This document shows positions 45,247 through 57,665 of a DNA stretch of 64,000 bases, piece by piece (the stretch's first letter is position 1; each line of letters starts with the position of its first letter). A program made the position numbers and the translations under genes. The DNA lies in the NCBI RefSeq assembly GCF_003569805.1, contig NZ_KZ984053.1, positions 117,243 to 181,242 of the forward strand, written 5' to 3'. The notes under the pieces are model-generated. The model saw only the letters and a list, made by a program, of their open reading frames with translations. It was not told the origin of the DNA and did not search any database. The DNA is from Microbacterium halotolerans. Its GTDB lineage: Bacteria; Actinomycetota; Actinomycetes; Actinomycetales; Microbacteriaceae.

Positions 45247-48200
45247 ATGTCCTCCGCCGCGCCCGTCATCGTCTATCCCCCGGAGCTGCCGGTCAGCGCC
45301 GCGCGCGACGAGATCGCCGAGGCCGTCCGCTCCCACCAGGTCGTCATCGTCGCCGGTGCCACCGGCAGCGGAAAGACCACCCAGCTGCCGAAGATCGCCC
45401 TCGAGCTCGGCCGCACCTCGATTGCGCACACGCAGCCGCGCCGCCTCGCCGCACGCACGATCGCGGAGCGCGTCGCAGAGGAGATGCAGGTGCCCCTCGG
45501 CGGCCTCGTCGGGTACAAGGTGCGCTTCACCGATCAGGTCTCCCCCGAGACCCAGATCGCGCTGATGACCGACGGCATCCTGCTGAACGAGGTGCACCGC
45601 GACAGGCTGCTGAGCCGCTACGACACGATCATCATCGACGAGGCCCACGAGCGCTCGCTCAACGTCGACTTCCTGCTCGGCTATCTCAGGCGCATCCTGC
45701 CGGAACGGCCGGATCTGAAGGTGATCATCACCTCGGCCACAATCGATCCCGAGTCGTTCGCCGCGCACTTCGCCGACCCGTCAGGCGAGCCCGCCCCCAT
45801 CGTCGAGGTCTCCGGTCGCACCTACCCCGTCGAGATCCGGTACCGCCCCTTCGCACGGAAGGACGATGCCCCGGATGCCGACGACGGGCGGGCGGACGAC
45901 GCTCCGGATGTCGACGAGCGGCACTACGACGCCGACGACGAGGTGCAGGCGATCGTAGAGGCGCTGCGAGAGCTCGACCGCGAGCCGCCGGGAGACGTGC
46001 TGGTGTTCCTGCCTGGCGAGGCGGAGATCCGCGATGCCCGTGATGCGGTGGAGGGAGCGTTCCGCTCCGGCCCCGCACCCACCGAGGTGCTGCCGCTGTT
46101 CGGCAGGCTGAGCGCTGCGGAACAGCATCGGGTGTTCGAGAAGTCGCGCGTCGCGGGTGTCAGGCGCCGCATCGTGCTCGCCACGAACGTCGCGGAGACG
46201 TCGTTGACGGTGCCGGGCATCAAGTACGTCGTCGATGCGGGAACGGCGCGTATCTCGCGCTATTCGAACCGCGCCAAGGTGCAGCGCCTGCCGATCGAGC
46301 CGGTCTCGCAGGCCTCGGCGCAGCAGCGCTCCGGCCGTGCCGGCCGCACCAGCGACGGCATCGCCATCCGGCTCTACGCTCACGACGATTTCGACAAGCG
46401 ACCGGAGTTCACCGATCCGGAGATCCTGCGCACCTCGCTCGCGTCGGTCGTGCTGCAGATGCTGTCGCTCGGGTTCGGCGATATCGCCGAGTTCCCGTTC
46501 CTCACTCCGCCGGACTCGCGCGGTGTGAAGGCGGCGTTCGACCTGCTGGTCGAGCTCGGTGCCGTGTCGATGGGACGCGGCGGCGGACCCCGCCTGACGA
46601 AGACCGGCCGACGCATCGCGCGGATGCCGATCGATCCGCGGTTCGCCCGAATGCTCGTGGAGGCTGCGCGCTCGGGCGTCGCAGACGATGTGCTCGCCAT
46701 CGTGGCCGGCCTGTCGATCCAGGACGTGCGCGAGCGCCCGGAGGAGCAGCGCGAGCAGGCCCAGCAGGCGCACGCGCGGTTCGTCGATCCGACGAGCGAT
46801 TTCCTCACGCTGCTCAATCTCTGGAACCACCTGCGCGAGAAGCAGCGCGAACTGGGCTCGAGCGCCTTCCGGCGGCTCGTGCGCGCCGAGTTCCTCAACT
46901 ATGTGCGCGTGCGCGAGTGGTTCGACGTGCACAGGCAGCTGCGCTCGCTCACGCGCGACCTCGACGACGAGCGCGGCCGCCGGAGTTCATCACCGGGGCA
47001 GCGAGCGGCGTCGGGGAGCGCAGAGGGCGGGCACCCGCGCGGCGACGAGATCCACCGTGCGCTGCTGGCCGGCCTGCTCTCACAGATCGGCGTGCTCGAC
47101 GAACGCGAGACGCGCAAGGGAGACCGAGGCCGCGGAGCCGCCTACCGCGGCGCGCGCAATGTGTCGTTCCAGATCTTCCCGGGGTCCGGCCTGAAGAAGG
47201 CCAAGCCGAAGGCGGTGATGGCGGCGGAGCTCGTTGAGACCTCGCGCCTGTTCGCGCGCACCGTCGCCAGGATCGACCCGGCATGGGCAGAGGACCTCGC
47301 CGGCGACCTCGTCAAGCGACAGGTGTCCGAGCCGCACTGGTCGAAGGATTCCGGCGCCGCCGTCGCATTCGAGAAGGTGACGCTGTACGGCGTCGAGATC
47401 GTGCCGCGTCGGCGCATCCGGTTCGCGCGCGTCGACAGGGCGGCCTCGCGCGAGCTGTTCATCCGGCACGCGCTCGTCGAGGGCGAGTGGGATCCGACGC
47501 TGCTGCCGAAACCCGTGACGAAGTTCCTGCGGCAGAACACCGAGCTGCGCCGGCGACTGGAGAAGGTCGAGGAGCGCGAACGGCGCCGTGACATCCTCGC
47601 GGGCGACGAGGCCGTGTACGGCTTCTACGACCAGCGCGTGCCCGCCGAGATCTTCGACGTGCGCAGCTTCGAGGCCTGGTGGCGCGATGAGCTGAAGACG
47701 ACGCCCGACCTGCTCACGATGCGCGAGGAGCACCTGCTCGACGACGAGGCGTCCAGCGATGCGCGCGACTTCCCGACGGCGTGGCGCCAGGGCGATCAGA
47801 CGCTCCAGCTCGCCTACCGTTTCGAGCCCGGCGCGCCCGATGACGGCGTCACCGCCGTCATACCGCTCGCGCTGCTCGCCTCGGTCGAGGACGCCGGCTT
47901 CGACTGGCAGGTTCCCGGCATGCGCGACGAGCTCGTCACCGCCATGCTCAGGGCGCTGCCGAAAGCCATCCGGCGACACGTCGTGCCGGCCGCCGACTGG
48001 GCGGAGCGGCTCTCCGCCGAGCTTGCCGGTTCGGGCCCGGAGGACCACGACGGCCTGCCCCCGCAGTCGCTCGCCGAGTCGCTGGCGCGGCTCGTGCAGC
48101 AGCAGGCGAATCAGCCCGTCGCCGCCGATGCGTTCGAGACGGAGCGGGTGCCGGAGCACCTGAAGATGTCGTTCCGCGTCGTCGACGCCCGAGGCCGCAC

Positions 48201-49212
48201 AGCAGGTTCGGGTCGTGACCTCGACGAACTGCAGCGCACGCTCGCCTCGAAGGCACGCGATTCCGTGGTCCGCCAGATCGAACGGGGCCCGCGTGCCGAT
48301 CGCACGGGAGGCAAGGGCCCGGATGCCGTGGCGCAGGCCGCAAGCGCTCAGGCCGTCGAAAAGCAGGGACTGACCGATTGGACGTTCGGCGACCTGCCGG
48401 AGCGGGTCGATCAGAAGGTCGCCGGCGGCATCGTGCGCGGCTACCCCGCTCTCGTCGACGAGAAGCAGTCCGTCGCCGTGCGGGTCGAGACGACGGCCGA
48501 GAGCGCGGCACAGCTGACGCGGGCGGGGCTGCGGCGGCTCATTCTGCTGACCGTGCCCTCGCCGGTGTCGTACGTGCAGGAGCACCTCACGCAGAACGAG
48601 AAGCTGGTTCTGGCAGCGTCGCCGTACCCTTCGCCGAAAGCCGTGATCGAGGACTGCCTCGCCGCCGTGGCCGACGAGGCGATCGACCGGCACGGCGAGG
48701 TGCGCACTCGCGCGGCGTTCGAGGAGGTGCGCGACGATGTCTCACGAGGTTCCGTCGACCGCGTCATCGAGACCACGGCGCTGGTCGCGCGCGTCCTCGC
48801 CATCGCACGCGATGCGGAGCGCGCGATGAAGAAGGCGAACTCGATGGCGCTTCTCGGGGCGCTGAACGACGCACGCGGCCAGCTCGACGCCCTGCTGCCG
48901 AAGGGCTTCGTGCTTTCCACGGGACTGGACCGACTGCGACATCTCCCGCGCTACCTCGAGGGCATCCTGGTGCGCCTCGAGACGCTCCCGGATCATCCGG
49001 GGCGCGACAGGCAGTGGATGACGGAGTACGAGAAGGCCCGCGCGGTCTACGACGAGGCCGGAGGCGAGATCCCGCTCGCACCAGGATCGCCCGGGCGCGT
49101 CGTCAGGGCCCGCTGGATGCTCGAGGAGCTGCGCGTGAGCCTGTTCGCCCAGCGCCTGGGCACATCCGAGACGATCTCGGTGCAGCGCATCCAGAAGGCG
49201 CTGCGGGGCTGA
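45247..49212 (+). CDS. hrpA: ATP-dependent RNA helicase, HrpA type
   Basis: A 1321-residue DEAH-box helicase. Walker A starts at G37 (GATGSGKTT), the DEAH box is D131-H134, motif III is SATID, and QQRSGRAGRTSDG is motif VI. HA2 and OB-fold regions follow, then the long C-terminal DUF3418 region with LTDWTFGDLPE typical of HrpA. An acidic insert (DDAPDADDGRADDAPDVDERHYDADDE split over about 215-240) precedes the second RecA domain. HrpA resolves stalled ribosomes and RNA structures in E. coli. The ATG at 45247 gives the standard N-terminus. Confidence 0.94.
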   Translation: MSSAAPVIVYPPELPVSAARDEIAEAVRSHQVVIVAGATGSGKTTQLPKIALELGRTSIAHTQPRRLAARTIAERVAEEMQVPLGGLVGYKVRFTDQVSPETQIALMTDGILLNEVHRDRLLSRYDTIIIDEAHERSLNVDFLLGYLRRILPERPDLKVIITSATIDPESFAAHFADPSGEPAPIVEVSGRTYPVEIRYRPFARKDDAPDADDGRADDAPDVDERHYDADDEVQAIVEALRELDREPPGDVLVFLPGEAEIRDARDAVEGAFRSGPAPTEVLPLFGRLSAAEQHRVFEKSRVAGVRRRIVLATNVAETSLTVPGIKYVVDAGTARISRYSNRAKVQRLPIEPVSQASAQQRSGRAGRTSDGIAIRLYAHDDFDKRPEFTDPEILRTSLASVVLQMLSLGFGDIAEFPFLTPPDSRGVKAAFDLLVELGAVSMGRGGGPRLTKTGRRIARMPIDPRFARMLVEAARSGVADDVLAIVAGLSIQDVRERPEEQREQAQQAHARFVDPTSDFLTLLNLWNHLREKQRELGSSAFRRLVRAEFLNYVRVREWFDVHRQLRSLTRDLDDERGRRSSSPGQRAASGSAEGGHPRGDEIHRALLAGLLSQIGVLDERETRKGDRGRGAAYRGARNVSFQIFPGSGLKKAKPKAVMAAELVETSRLFARTVARIDPAWAEDLAGDLVKRQVSEPHWSKDSGAAVAFEKVTLYGVEIVPRRRIRFARVDRAASRELFIRHALVEGEWDPTLLPKPVTKFLRQNTELRRRLEKVEERERRRDILAGDEAVYGFYDQRVPAEIFDVRSFEAWWRDELKTTPDLLTMREEHLLDDEASSDARDFPTAWRQGDQTLQLAYRFEPGAPDDGVTAVIPLALLASVEDAGFDWQVPGMRDELVTAMLRALPKAIRRHVVPAADWAERLSAELAGSGPEDHDGLPPQSLAESLARLVQQQANQPVAADAFETERVPEHLKMSFRVVDARGRTAGSGRDLDELQRTLASKARDSVVRQIERGPRADRTGGKGPDAVAQAASAQAVEKQGLTDWTFGDLPERVDQKVAGGIVRGYPALVDEKQSVAVRVETTAESAAQLTRAGLRRLILLTVPSPVSYVQEHLTQNEKLVLAASPYPSPKAVIEDCLAAVADEAIDRHGEVRTRAAFEEVRDDVSRGSVDRVIETTALVARVLAIARDAERAMKKANSMALLGALNDARGQLDALLPKGFVLSTGLDRLRHLPRYLEGILVRLETLPDHPGRDRQWMTEYEKARAVYDEAGGEIPLAPGSPGRVVRARWMLEELRVSLFAQRLGTSETISVQRIQKALRG

Positions 49213-49229
49213 CGCGCCGCACGCAGAGC

Positions 49230-50228
49230 TCACCGCAGGCCATCGGTGCGGCTCGGCGGGGGCGGCGCGTCGAGTGCGCGCAGCATCCGCGCGAGCACCT
49301 CGCGCAGCTGCGCGCGCCCTGGTTCCGGCAGATCGGTGGTGTACTCGACGCCTTCGGGAATCCAGGAGAGGCCGTACATCGTCTCGCGGAAATCGGCTCC
49401 GCCGACCTGCCACCGCGTGTGCGACTCCCCCTCTGGCTCGGCACTCTGCCCCCACTGCCCGAAGTAGTCCCGCATCGTCGCGAACGGGAGCCCCATCACG
49501 ACCTCCGCCTCGACCGGCTGCCGCACCCACGATCGCGCCACCAGGATGAACTCGTCGATCTCCTCGGGTGTCAGCGGTCTCGGTGAGAACAGCACGCGCG
49601 TGTGCTCGACGTCTGTGAGCCGATCGACGCGAAATGTGCGCCAGTCGTCCTTGTCGACGTCCCAGCACAGCAGATACCAGTGCCGTTCGGCCGGCGCAAG
49701 CGCGTGCGGCTCCACCCGTCGTCTCGTGACCGCTCCCGAGGCCGCCGTATAGGTGAAGCGCACGCGCTCATGATCGCGGCATGCCAGCGCCAGTTCGCCG
49801 AGCACCGCACCCGACACCGGTGCACCCGGGCGGAGGCCGGCGGGCTGCACCGCTTCAGCCAGCGCATTCACTCGCCGGCGCAGCGGAGCCGGCAGCACCT
49901 GCTCGAGCTTCGCGAGTGCCGTGATGGTCGTCTCAGGGCCGCTCACCAGCCGCCCGTTCGCGGCGACGCGCAGCCCGATCGCCATCGCGACGGCCTCTTC
50001 GTCTGTGAGCAGAAGCGGTGGCACCGCGCTGCCTGCTTCGAGGCGGTAGCCGCCTGCCGCGCCAGGCATGGACTCGATGCGGTAGCCGAGATCGCGCAAC
50101 CGCTCGACATCGCGTCTCACCGTGCGCTCGGTCACGCCCAGACGCTGCGCCAGTTCGGCACCCGGCCAGTGCCGGTGAGTCTGCAGCAGGTTCAGAAGCG
50201 AAAGTGCTCGCGTCGTGGTGTCGGCCAT
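49230..50228 (-). CDS. WYL-domain transcriptional regulator
   Basis: A 332-residue regulator. An N-terminal winged helix-turn-helix (about 8-60: LNLLQTHRHWPGAELAQRLG, TERTVRRDVERLRDLG) is followed by the WYL domain with RHWYLLCWDVDKDDWRTFRVDRL, and a WCX-like C-terminal region. WYL domains sense nucleic-acid or small ligands and often control defence or stress genes. ATG at 50228 (MADTTTRAL) is preferred over an upstream GTG. It is divergent from an ABC-2 exporter pair with a 62-bp shared gap, so control of that pair is plausible. Convergent with hrpA. Confidence 0.88.
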   Translation of the reverse strand: MADTTTRALSLLNLLQTHRHWPGAELAQRLGVTERTVRRDVERLRDLGYRIESMPGAAGGYRLEAGSAVPPLLLTDEEAVAMAIGLRVAANGRLVSGPETTITALAKLEQVLPAPLRRRVNALAEAVQPAGLRPGAPVSGAVLGELALACRDHERVRFTYTAASGAVTRRRVEPHALAPAERHWYLLCWDVDKDDWRTFRVDRLTDVEHTRVLFSPRPLTPEEIDEFILVARSWVRQPVEAEVVMGLPFATMRDYFGQWGQSAEPEGESHTRWQVGGADFRETMYGLSWIPEGVEYTTDLPEPGRAQLREVLARMLRALDAPPPPSRTDGLR

Positions 50229-50277
50229 ACTGCCATGGTGCCCGACATTGAGGACCGAATCTGTCCGCATTGACTTC

Positions 50278-50283
50278 TAGCGT
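50278..50283 (+). promoter_or_regulatory. -10 hexamer TAGCGT before the ABC-2 ATPase gene
   Basis: TAGCGT ends 7 nt before the ATG at 50291, predicting a leaderless message. It lies in the short gap shared with the WYL regulator gene. Confidence 0.45.
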
Positions 50284-50290
50284 TGTTGTC

Positions 50291-51331
50291 ATGGCGAACG
50301 AACCGATCATCGAAGCCCACGAACTCACCAAGCACTTCACCGTCAAGAAGAAGACCGTCGAGGCGGTCACCGACCTCACCTTCGAGGTCGCCCGCGGCGA
50401 GCTCGTCGCATTCCTCGGCCCCAACGGGGCAGGAAAATCCACCAGCCTGCGCATGCTCACGACCCTGGAGGCACCGACATCCGGCTCCGCCCGCGTGGTC
50501 GGCTTCGACGTACGGCAGCGCCCCGCCGACGTCCGAGCACGCATCGGCTACGTCGGGCAGCTCACCAGCGGCAGCTTCGCGCAGCGCGCCCGCGACGAGC
50601 TGCTCAGCCAGGGCGCGTTCTACGGCATGTCCAAGCCGGCATCACGCTCTCGCGCCGACGACCTCATCGAATCGCTCGGCCTCGCGAGCTTCGCGAACCA
50701 GTCGGTGCAGCAGCTCTCAGGCGGCCAGAAGCGCCGCCTAGACATCGCACTCGGACTCATGCACTCGCCCCCGCTGCTCTTCCTCGACGAACCGTCGACG
50801 GGTCTCGATCCGCAGAGCCGCGCGAATCTCTGGCAGCACATCCTCGACCTGCGCGCGCAGCACGGCACGACGATCTTCGTCACAACGCACTACCTCGAGG
50901 AGGCCGACCGCTTCGCCGAACGCGTGATGGTCATGGACAAGGGGCGGGTCATCGCCGACGACACGGCCGCACGGCTCAAGGCCGACCTCACCGGCGACCT
51001 GATCACCCTCGGGTTCGGCAGCGAAGCGGATGCCTCGGCCGCCGTCTCCGTCATACAGCAGCTGTCCGGCCGCGAAGTGCGGCGCGAAGCCACGGCGACC
51101 ATCGCCCTGACGGCACCGCACGGCGACGCCCTGCTTCCCCGAGCCGTGCGCGCGCTCGACGCGGAAGGCATCCGGGCAGAGCGGGCGACAGGAGTTCCGC
51201 CCACCCTCGACGACGTCTTCCTCGCCCTTACCGGCCGCACCCTGCGCGAGGCAGGCGAAGACGAAGCGACAGACCACCAGCGACAGGATGCTTCCACCGA
51301 GGAGCCCCTCACAGAAGGAACGCAGCGATGA
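50291..51331 (+). CDS. ABC-2 type exporter ATPase (DrrA-like)
   Basis: A 346-residue ATPase. Walker A GPNGAGKST (K49), signature LSGGQKRRL, Walker B LLFLDEPSTGLDP, and TTHYLEEADRFAERV. A C-terminal DrrA-like extension (about 225-330) follows, and the last 30 residues are acidic and low-complexity. It powers export of a drug-like or lipid molecule with the following permease (family knowledge). ATG at 51328 of the permease overlaps its TGA. Confidence 0.9.
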   Translation: MANEPIIEAHELTKHFTVKKKTVEAVTDLTFEVARGELVAFLGPNGAGKSTSLRMLTTLEAPTSGSARVVGFDVRQRPADVRARIGYVGQLTSGSFAQRARDELLSQGAFYGMSKPASRSRADDLIESLGLASFANQSVQQLSGGQKRRLDIALGLMHSPPLLFLDEPSTGLDPQSRANLWQHILDLRAQHGTTIFVTTHYLEEADRFAERVMVMDKGRVIADDTAARLKADLTGDLITLGFGSEADASAAVSVIQQLSGREVRREATATIALTAPHGDALLPRAVRALDAEGIRAERATGVPPTLDDVFLALTGRTLREAGEDEATDHQRQDASTEEPLTEGTQR

Positions 51332-52125
51332 CCACCCAGACGCAGACGGCGCAGGCCGATACCAGCGTGCGTGTCGATCTCGCGCGTGACACCTGGAACG
51401 TTCTCACCCGGGAGCTGAAGCCGGTCCTGCGCGACCCGTTCTCACTGATCTTCAGCCTGGTGCAGCCGCTCGTGTTCCTGGGTCTGTTCGCGCCGCTCCT
51501 GATCGGGCAGTCAGGGCAGCCGGCAGCAGAGACCCTGGTGTGGTTCGTGCCGGGCGTGCTCGTGATGATCGTGCTCTTCGGGACAGGGGCAACCGGATCG
51601 AATCTCCAGTACGAGATGATGACCGGCTCGCATGAACGCACCCTGGTCGCACCACTCGCGCGCTCGTCGCTGCTCATCGGCCGCGCGCTCAAGGAGATCG
51701 CGCCCATCGTGGTGCAGGCGCTCGTCGTGATCGTCATCGCGCTGCCCTTCGGCGTTTCGATCGACGTGCTCGGGCTCGTGATCGGCCTCGCTCTGCTGGC
51801 GGTGTTCGGCGTCGGTCTCGGCTCGCTGTCGTACGCACTCGCACTGCAGACGAAGGATCGCGAGTGGCTGTTCTGGGGCGTGCAGCAGACGCTGCTGTTC
51901 CCGCTGCTGATCCTGTCGGGCATGCTTCTGCCGCTCGATGACGGACCGAAGTGGATGCAGGCAGTCGCGGTCGCCAACCCGGTGAACTGGGTCGTCCAGG
52001 CGGAGCGCGCGCTGATCGCCGGCGACATCGCCACGGCTCCGGTGCTGTGGGGCTGCGTTGCGGCGCTCGCTCTCGCCGCCGTCGGTCTGCTCGTAGGAGT
52101 GCGCGCCATGCGCAAGAGCAGCTGA
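51328..52125 (+). CDS. ABC-2 type exporter permease (DrrB-like)
   Basis: A 265-residue membrane protein with six hydrophobic segments. ELKPVLRDPFSLIFSLVQPLVFLGLF at the N-terminus and MLLPLDDGPKWMQAVAVANPVNWVVQAERALI toward the C-terminus are characteristic of DrrB/ABC-2 permeases. It starts inside the ATPase stop (ATGA). It is convergent with a TetR gene 10 bp further on. The substrate is unknown; relatives give resistance to hydrophobic drugs or export glycolipids. Confidence 0.9.
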   Translation: MTTQTQTAQADTSVRVDLARDTWNVLTRELKPVLRDPFSLIFSLVQPLVFLGLFAPLLIGQSGQPAAETLVWFVPGVLVMIVLFGTGATGSNLQYEMMTGSHERTLVAPLARSSLLIGRALKEIAPIVVQALVVIVIALPFGVSIDVLGLVIGLALLAVFGVGLGSLSYALALQTKDREWLFWGVQQTLLFPLLILSGMLLPLDDGPKWMQAVAVANPVNWVVQAERALIAGDIATAPVLWGCVAALALAAVGLLVGVRAMRKSS

Positions 52126-52135
52126 AAGGCCGCAC

Positions 52136-52741
52136 TCAAGCGGATCGGCGCGGCGCGCGGACTGCCTCAGTCCGCGCGCCGTCCCCGCCGCCCGCGACGA
52201 GTGCGTGCACGGTCTGGGCGACCAGCGCGCGATCGAGCGGCGTCCGTTCGAAGGTGCGATGCATCGGCCACCCCTCGATCAGCACGTCGAGGGCGCGCGC
52301 GACCGGCTCGGGGAAGTGCATCATCAGGCTCTCCCGACTGCGCAGCAGCCATCTGCGCGTGGTCTCGGCCACGGCCGGGTTGTGGTTCGCATACGCATAC
52401 ATCTCGAAGATCAGCACCATCTCGCGCGGCTCGGCGTAGACCGGACCGCAGATGAGGTCGACGACTGCAGCCTCAGCATCGGCCGGCGATGCAGCGCTCG
52501 CCACGATGTCGGCGTAGGTCACGGACATCGTCTCCGACAGTCGCGCGAATGCGCTCGCCAGGATGTCGTGCAGTCCGTCGAAGTGGTAGGTCAGCGACCC
52601 CAACGGCACCCCTGCCGCCTCCGCGATACGGCGGTGCGTCGTCGCGTGCACGCCGACGTCGGCGACCACGTCGAGGGTTCCGTCGAGAATCCTCTCGCGA
52701 CGGTCAGGGTCATTCGGAACGCTCTTGCGAGTGCCTGCCAT
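52136..52741 (-). CDS. TetR-family transcriptional regulator
   Basis: A 201-residue regulator. The N-terminal TetR helix-turn-helix is at about 16-62: RRERILDGTLDVVADVGVHATTHRRIAEAAGVPLGSLTYHF (in two parts around the turn). The C-terminal ligand domain is variable. It is divergent from an MFS gene across a 76-bp gap containing a near-palindromic 20-bp site, so it most likely represses that transporter and itself. ATG at 52741 lacks a clear ribosome site. Confidence 0.88.
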   Translation of the reverse strand: MAGTRKSVPNDPDRRERILDGTLDVVADVGVHATTHRRIAEAAGVPLGSLTYHFDGLHDILASAFARLSETMSVTYADIVASAASPADAEAAVVDLICGPVYAEPREMVLIFEMYAYANHNPAVAETTRRWLLRSRESLMMHFPEPVARALDVLIEGWPMHRTFERTPLDRALVAQTVHALVAGGGDGARTEAVRAPRRSA

Positions 52742-52777
52742 TCGTTCACCATGGCAGGTGCGCAGAGGATTCGCAAA

Positions 52778-52797
52778 GTGTGTACGATTGTACGCAC
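52778..52797. promoter_or_regulatory. TetR-type operator between regulator and MFS gene
   Basis: A 20-bp near-palindrome with GTAC half-sites (52782-52785 and 52790-52793) and outer GTG/CAC. Only four positions break the symmetry (two base pairs). It covers TACGAT (52783-52788), a possible -10 for the MFS gene, so binding would block transcription. Confidence 0.6.
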
Positions 52798-52817
52798 CCT
52801 TGTCGATCGGAGTCCTG

Positions 52818-56389
<3,572 letters not shown>

Positions 56390-56405
56390 TCCCGCGACCG
56401 TCCCC

Positions 56406-56451
56406 ACCGGCCCATCCGGCGCCCCTCCGCGGGCGTTCCGGATGGGCCGGT
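56406..56451 (+). terminator. Terminator hairpin of icd
   Basis: ACCGGCCCATCCGG (56406-56419) and its exact reverse complement (56438-56451) form a 14-bp stem with an 18-nt loop, 17 bp after the icd stop. No T-tract. Confidence 0.75.
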
Positions 56452-56575
56452 ACCGTTCCTGCCGCCGTCCCCGACACGACGCAGTCGATGCCGCCGCCCC
56501 GTGACCTCGCCCGGTGCTCCGCACCTCGACGTCCCGCACATCGGCAGATCGACTGCGTCACGCACCGGCGGTCGG

Positions 56576-56581
56576 TAGGCT
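56576..56581 (+). promoter_or_regulatory. -10 hexamer TAGGCT, predicted leaderless start of quinone oxidoreductase
   Basis: TAGGCT ends 7 nt before the ATG at 56589. Confidence 0.5.
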
Positions 56582-56588
56582 CGGTGCC

Positions 56589-57524
56589 ATGACTCAGGCG
56601 GTGCAGTACTCACAGCTCGGCGGTCCGGAAGTTCTCGTGGTCAACGAGGTTCCAGATCCGGTGGCTGGGCCGGGCGAGGTCACCATCAGGGTGACGGCGG
56701 CCGGTGTGAACCCGATCGACGCGAAGCTGCGCGCGGGTGTGCGCCCTTCCGGCCCGTTCGACGGTCCGCGCGGTGTCGGCGCGGACGGCGCAGGACACAT
56801 CACCTCCGTCGGCGACGGAGTCGACGGGTTCCGCGTCGGCGATCCCGTCGCGTTCGGCTGGGCGGCCGGCGCGTATGCGACGGACATCGCCATCGCCGCC
56901 GAGAAGGTCGCTGCCCGACCGGCGGGCGTCACGGCAGCGCAGGGAGCCGCGCTGGGCATCCCAGCCGGCACCGCCTACCAGGGCGTGCGCTCCCTCGGAG
57001 TCCGCGGCGACGACACCCTGCTCATCCACGGCGGCTCCGGCGCTGTGGGTCAGGCGGCGATCCAGTTCGCGGCCGCCTCGGGCGCGCGCGTGATCGCCGC
57101 CTGCAGCGAGCGGCGCGCCGACCGCGTGGCCGCGCTCGGCGCGATTCCGGTGCGCTACGGCGACGGTCTCGTCGAGCGCGTGCGGGGCGTCGGCGAGGTC
57201 ACCGCGATCTTCGACTGCTTCGGCTCAGACGAGGCCTTGGCCCAGTCGCTCGAGCTGCTCGCAGACACCTCCAGGATCGCGACGATCGTCTCCGGGGCGA
57301 AGGCGGCAGGTCTCGGCATCCGGGCCTTCAGCGGCGGCTCCCCCGAACCGCTCACCGATCAGCAGCTCGCTTGGCGCGCCGAGGCGCTGCCCGTGGCGCT
57401 GGCGCTGCTGGCGGCCGGCGCGTTCAGCGTCGAGCTCGGAGAGCGCTTCGATCTGGCAGGCGCCGCCGACGCGCACCGCGCCATCGCCACCGGAGCCGCT
57501 GGCAAGCTACTCATCATTCCCTGA
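56589..57524 (+). CDS. NADPH:quinone oxidoreductase-like protein (zinc-free MDR)
   Basis: A 311-residue medium-chain dehydrogenase/reductase of the quinone oxidoreductase group. Zinc ligands are absent. AAGVNPIDAKLRAG near the N-terminus and the NADPH loop IHGGSGAVGQAAIQFAAASGARV are typical, as is the C-terminal AHRAIATGAAGKLLI. It probably reduces quinones or enones in the cytosol. ATG at 56589 is predicted to be leaderless. A long palindrome begins 16 bp after its stop. Confidence 0.9.
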   Translation: MTQAVQYSQLGGPEVLVVNEVPDPVAGPGEVTIRVTAAGVNPIDAKLRAGVRPSGPFDGPRGVGADGAGHITSVGDGVDGFRVGDPVAFGWAAGAYATDIAIAAEKVAARPAGVTAAQGAALGIPAGTAYQGVRSLGVRGDDTLLIHGGSGAVGQAAIQFAAASGARVIAACSERRADRVAALGAIPVRYGDGLVERVRGVGEVTAIFDCFGSDEALAQSLELLADTSRIATIVSGAKAAGLGIRAFSGGSPEPLTDQQLAWRAEALPVALALLAAGAFSVELGERFDLAGAADAHRAIATGAAGKLLIIP

Positions 57525-57539
57525 GAAGCGGGCCTCGTG

Positions 57540-57599
57540 GCTCAGGTGCGGAAGAACGCCCTCAGACAGAGGCATAGCAGCGATCTCCCGCACCTGAGC
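57540..57599. repeat. Long palindrome after the quinone oxidoreductase gene (family C, single copy)
   Basis: GCTCAGGTGCGG (57540-57551) and CCGCACCTGAGC (57588-57599) are perfect 12-bp arms around 36 bp that contain a small CCTC/GAGG pair. It has the same size and layout as families A and B (about 60 bp, just after a stop codon) but a different sequence. No second copy was seen in the window. Confidence 0.7.
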
Positions 57600-57665
57600 A
57601 GTCCGCGTATTTCCGTCCGTGACGGATGGTTGGGGGTTCATGCAGTCGGTTGAGAGGATGATCCC

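Noticed and set aside
47080..48693. Minus-strand frame of 537 codons inside hrpA
   Set aside because: hrpA is a full-length conserved helicase across this stretch; the antisense product has no recognisable domain.
57525..57665. SAM or similar riboswitch before the O-acetylhomoserine sulfhydrylase-like gene
   Set aside because: The 12-bp palindrome at 57540 is placed after the upstream stop and the leader lacks the conserved core of SAM riboswitches.
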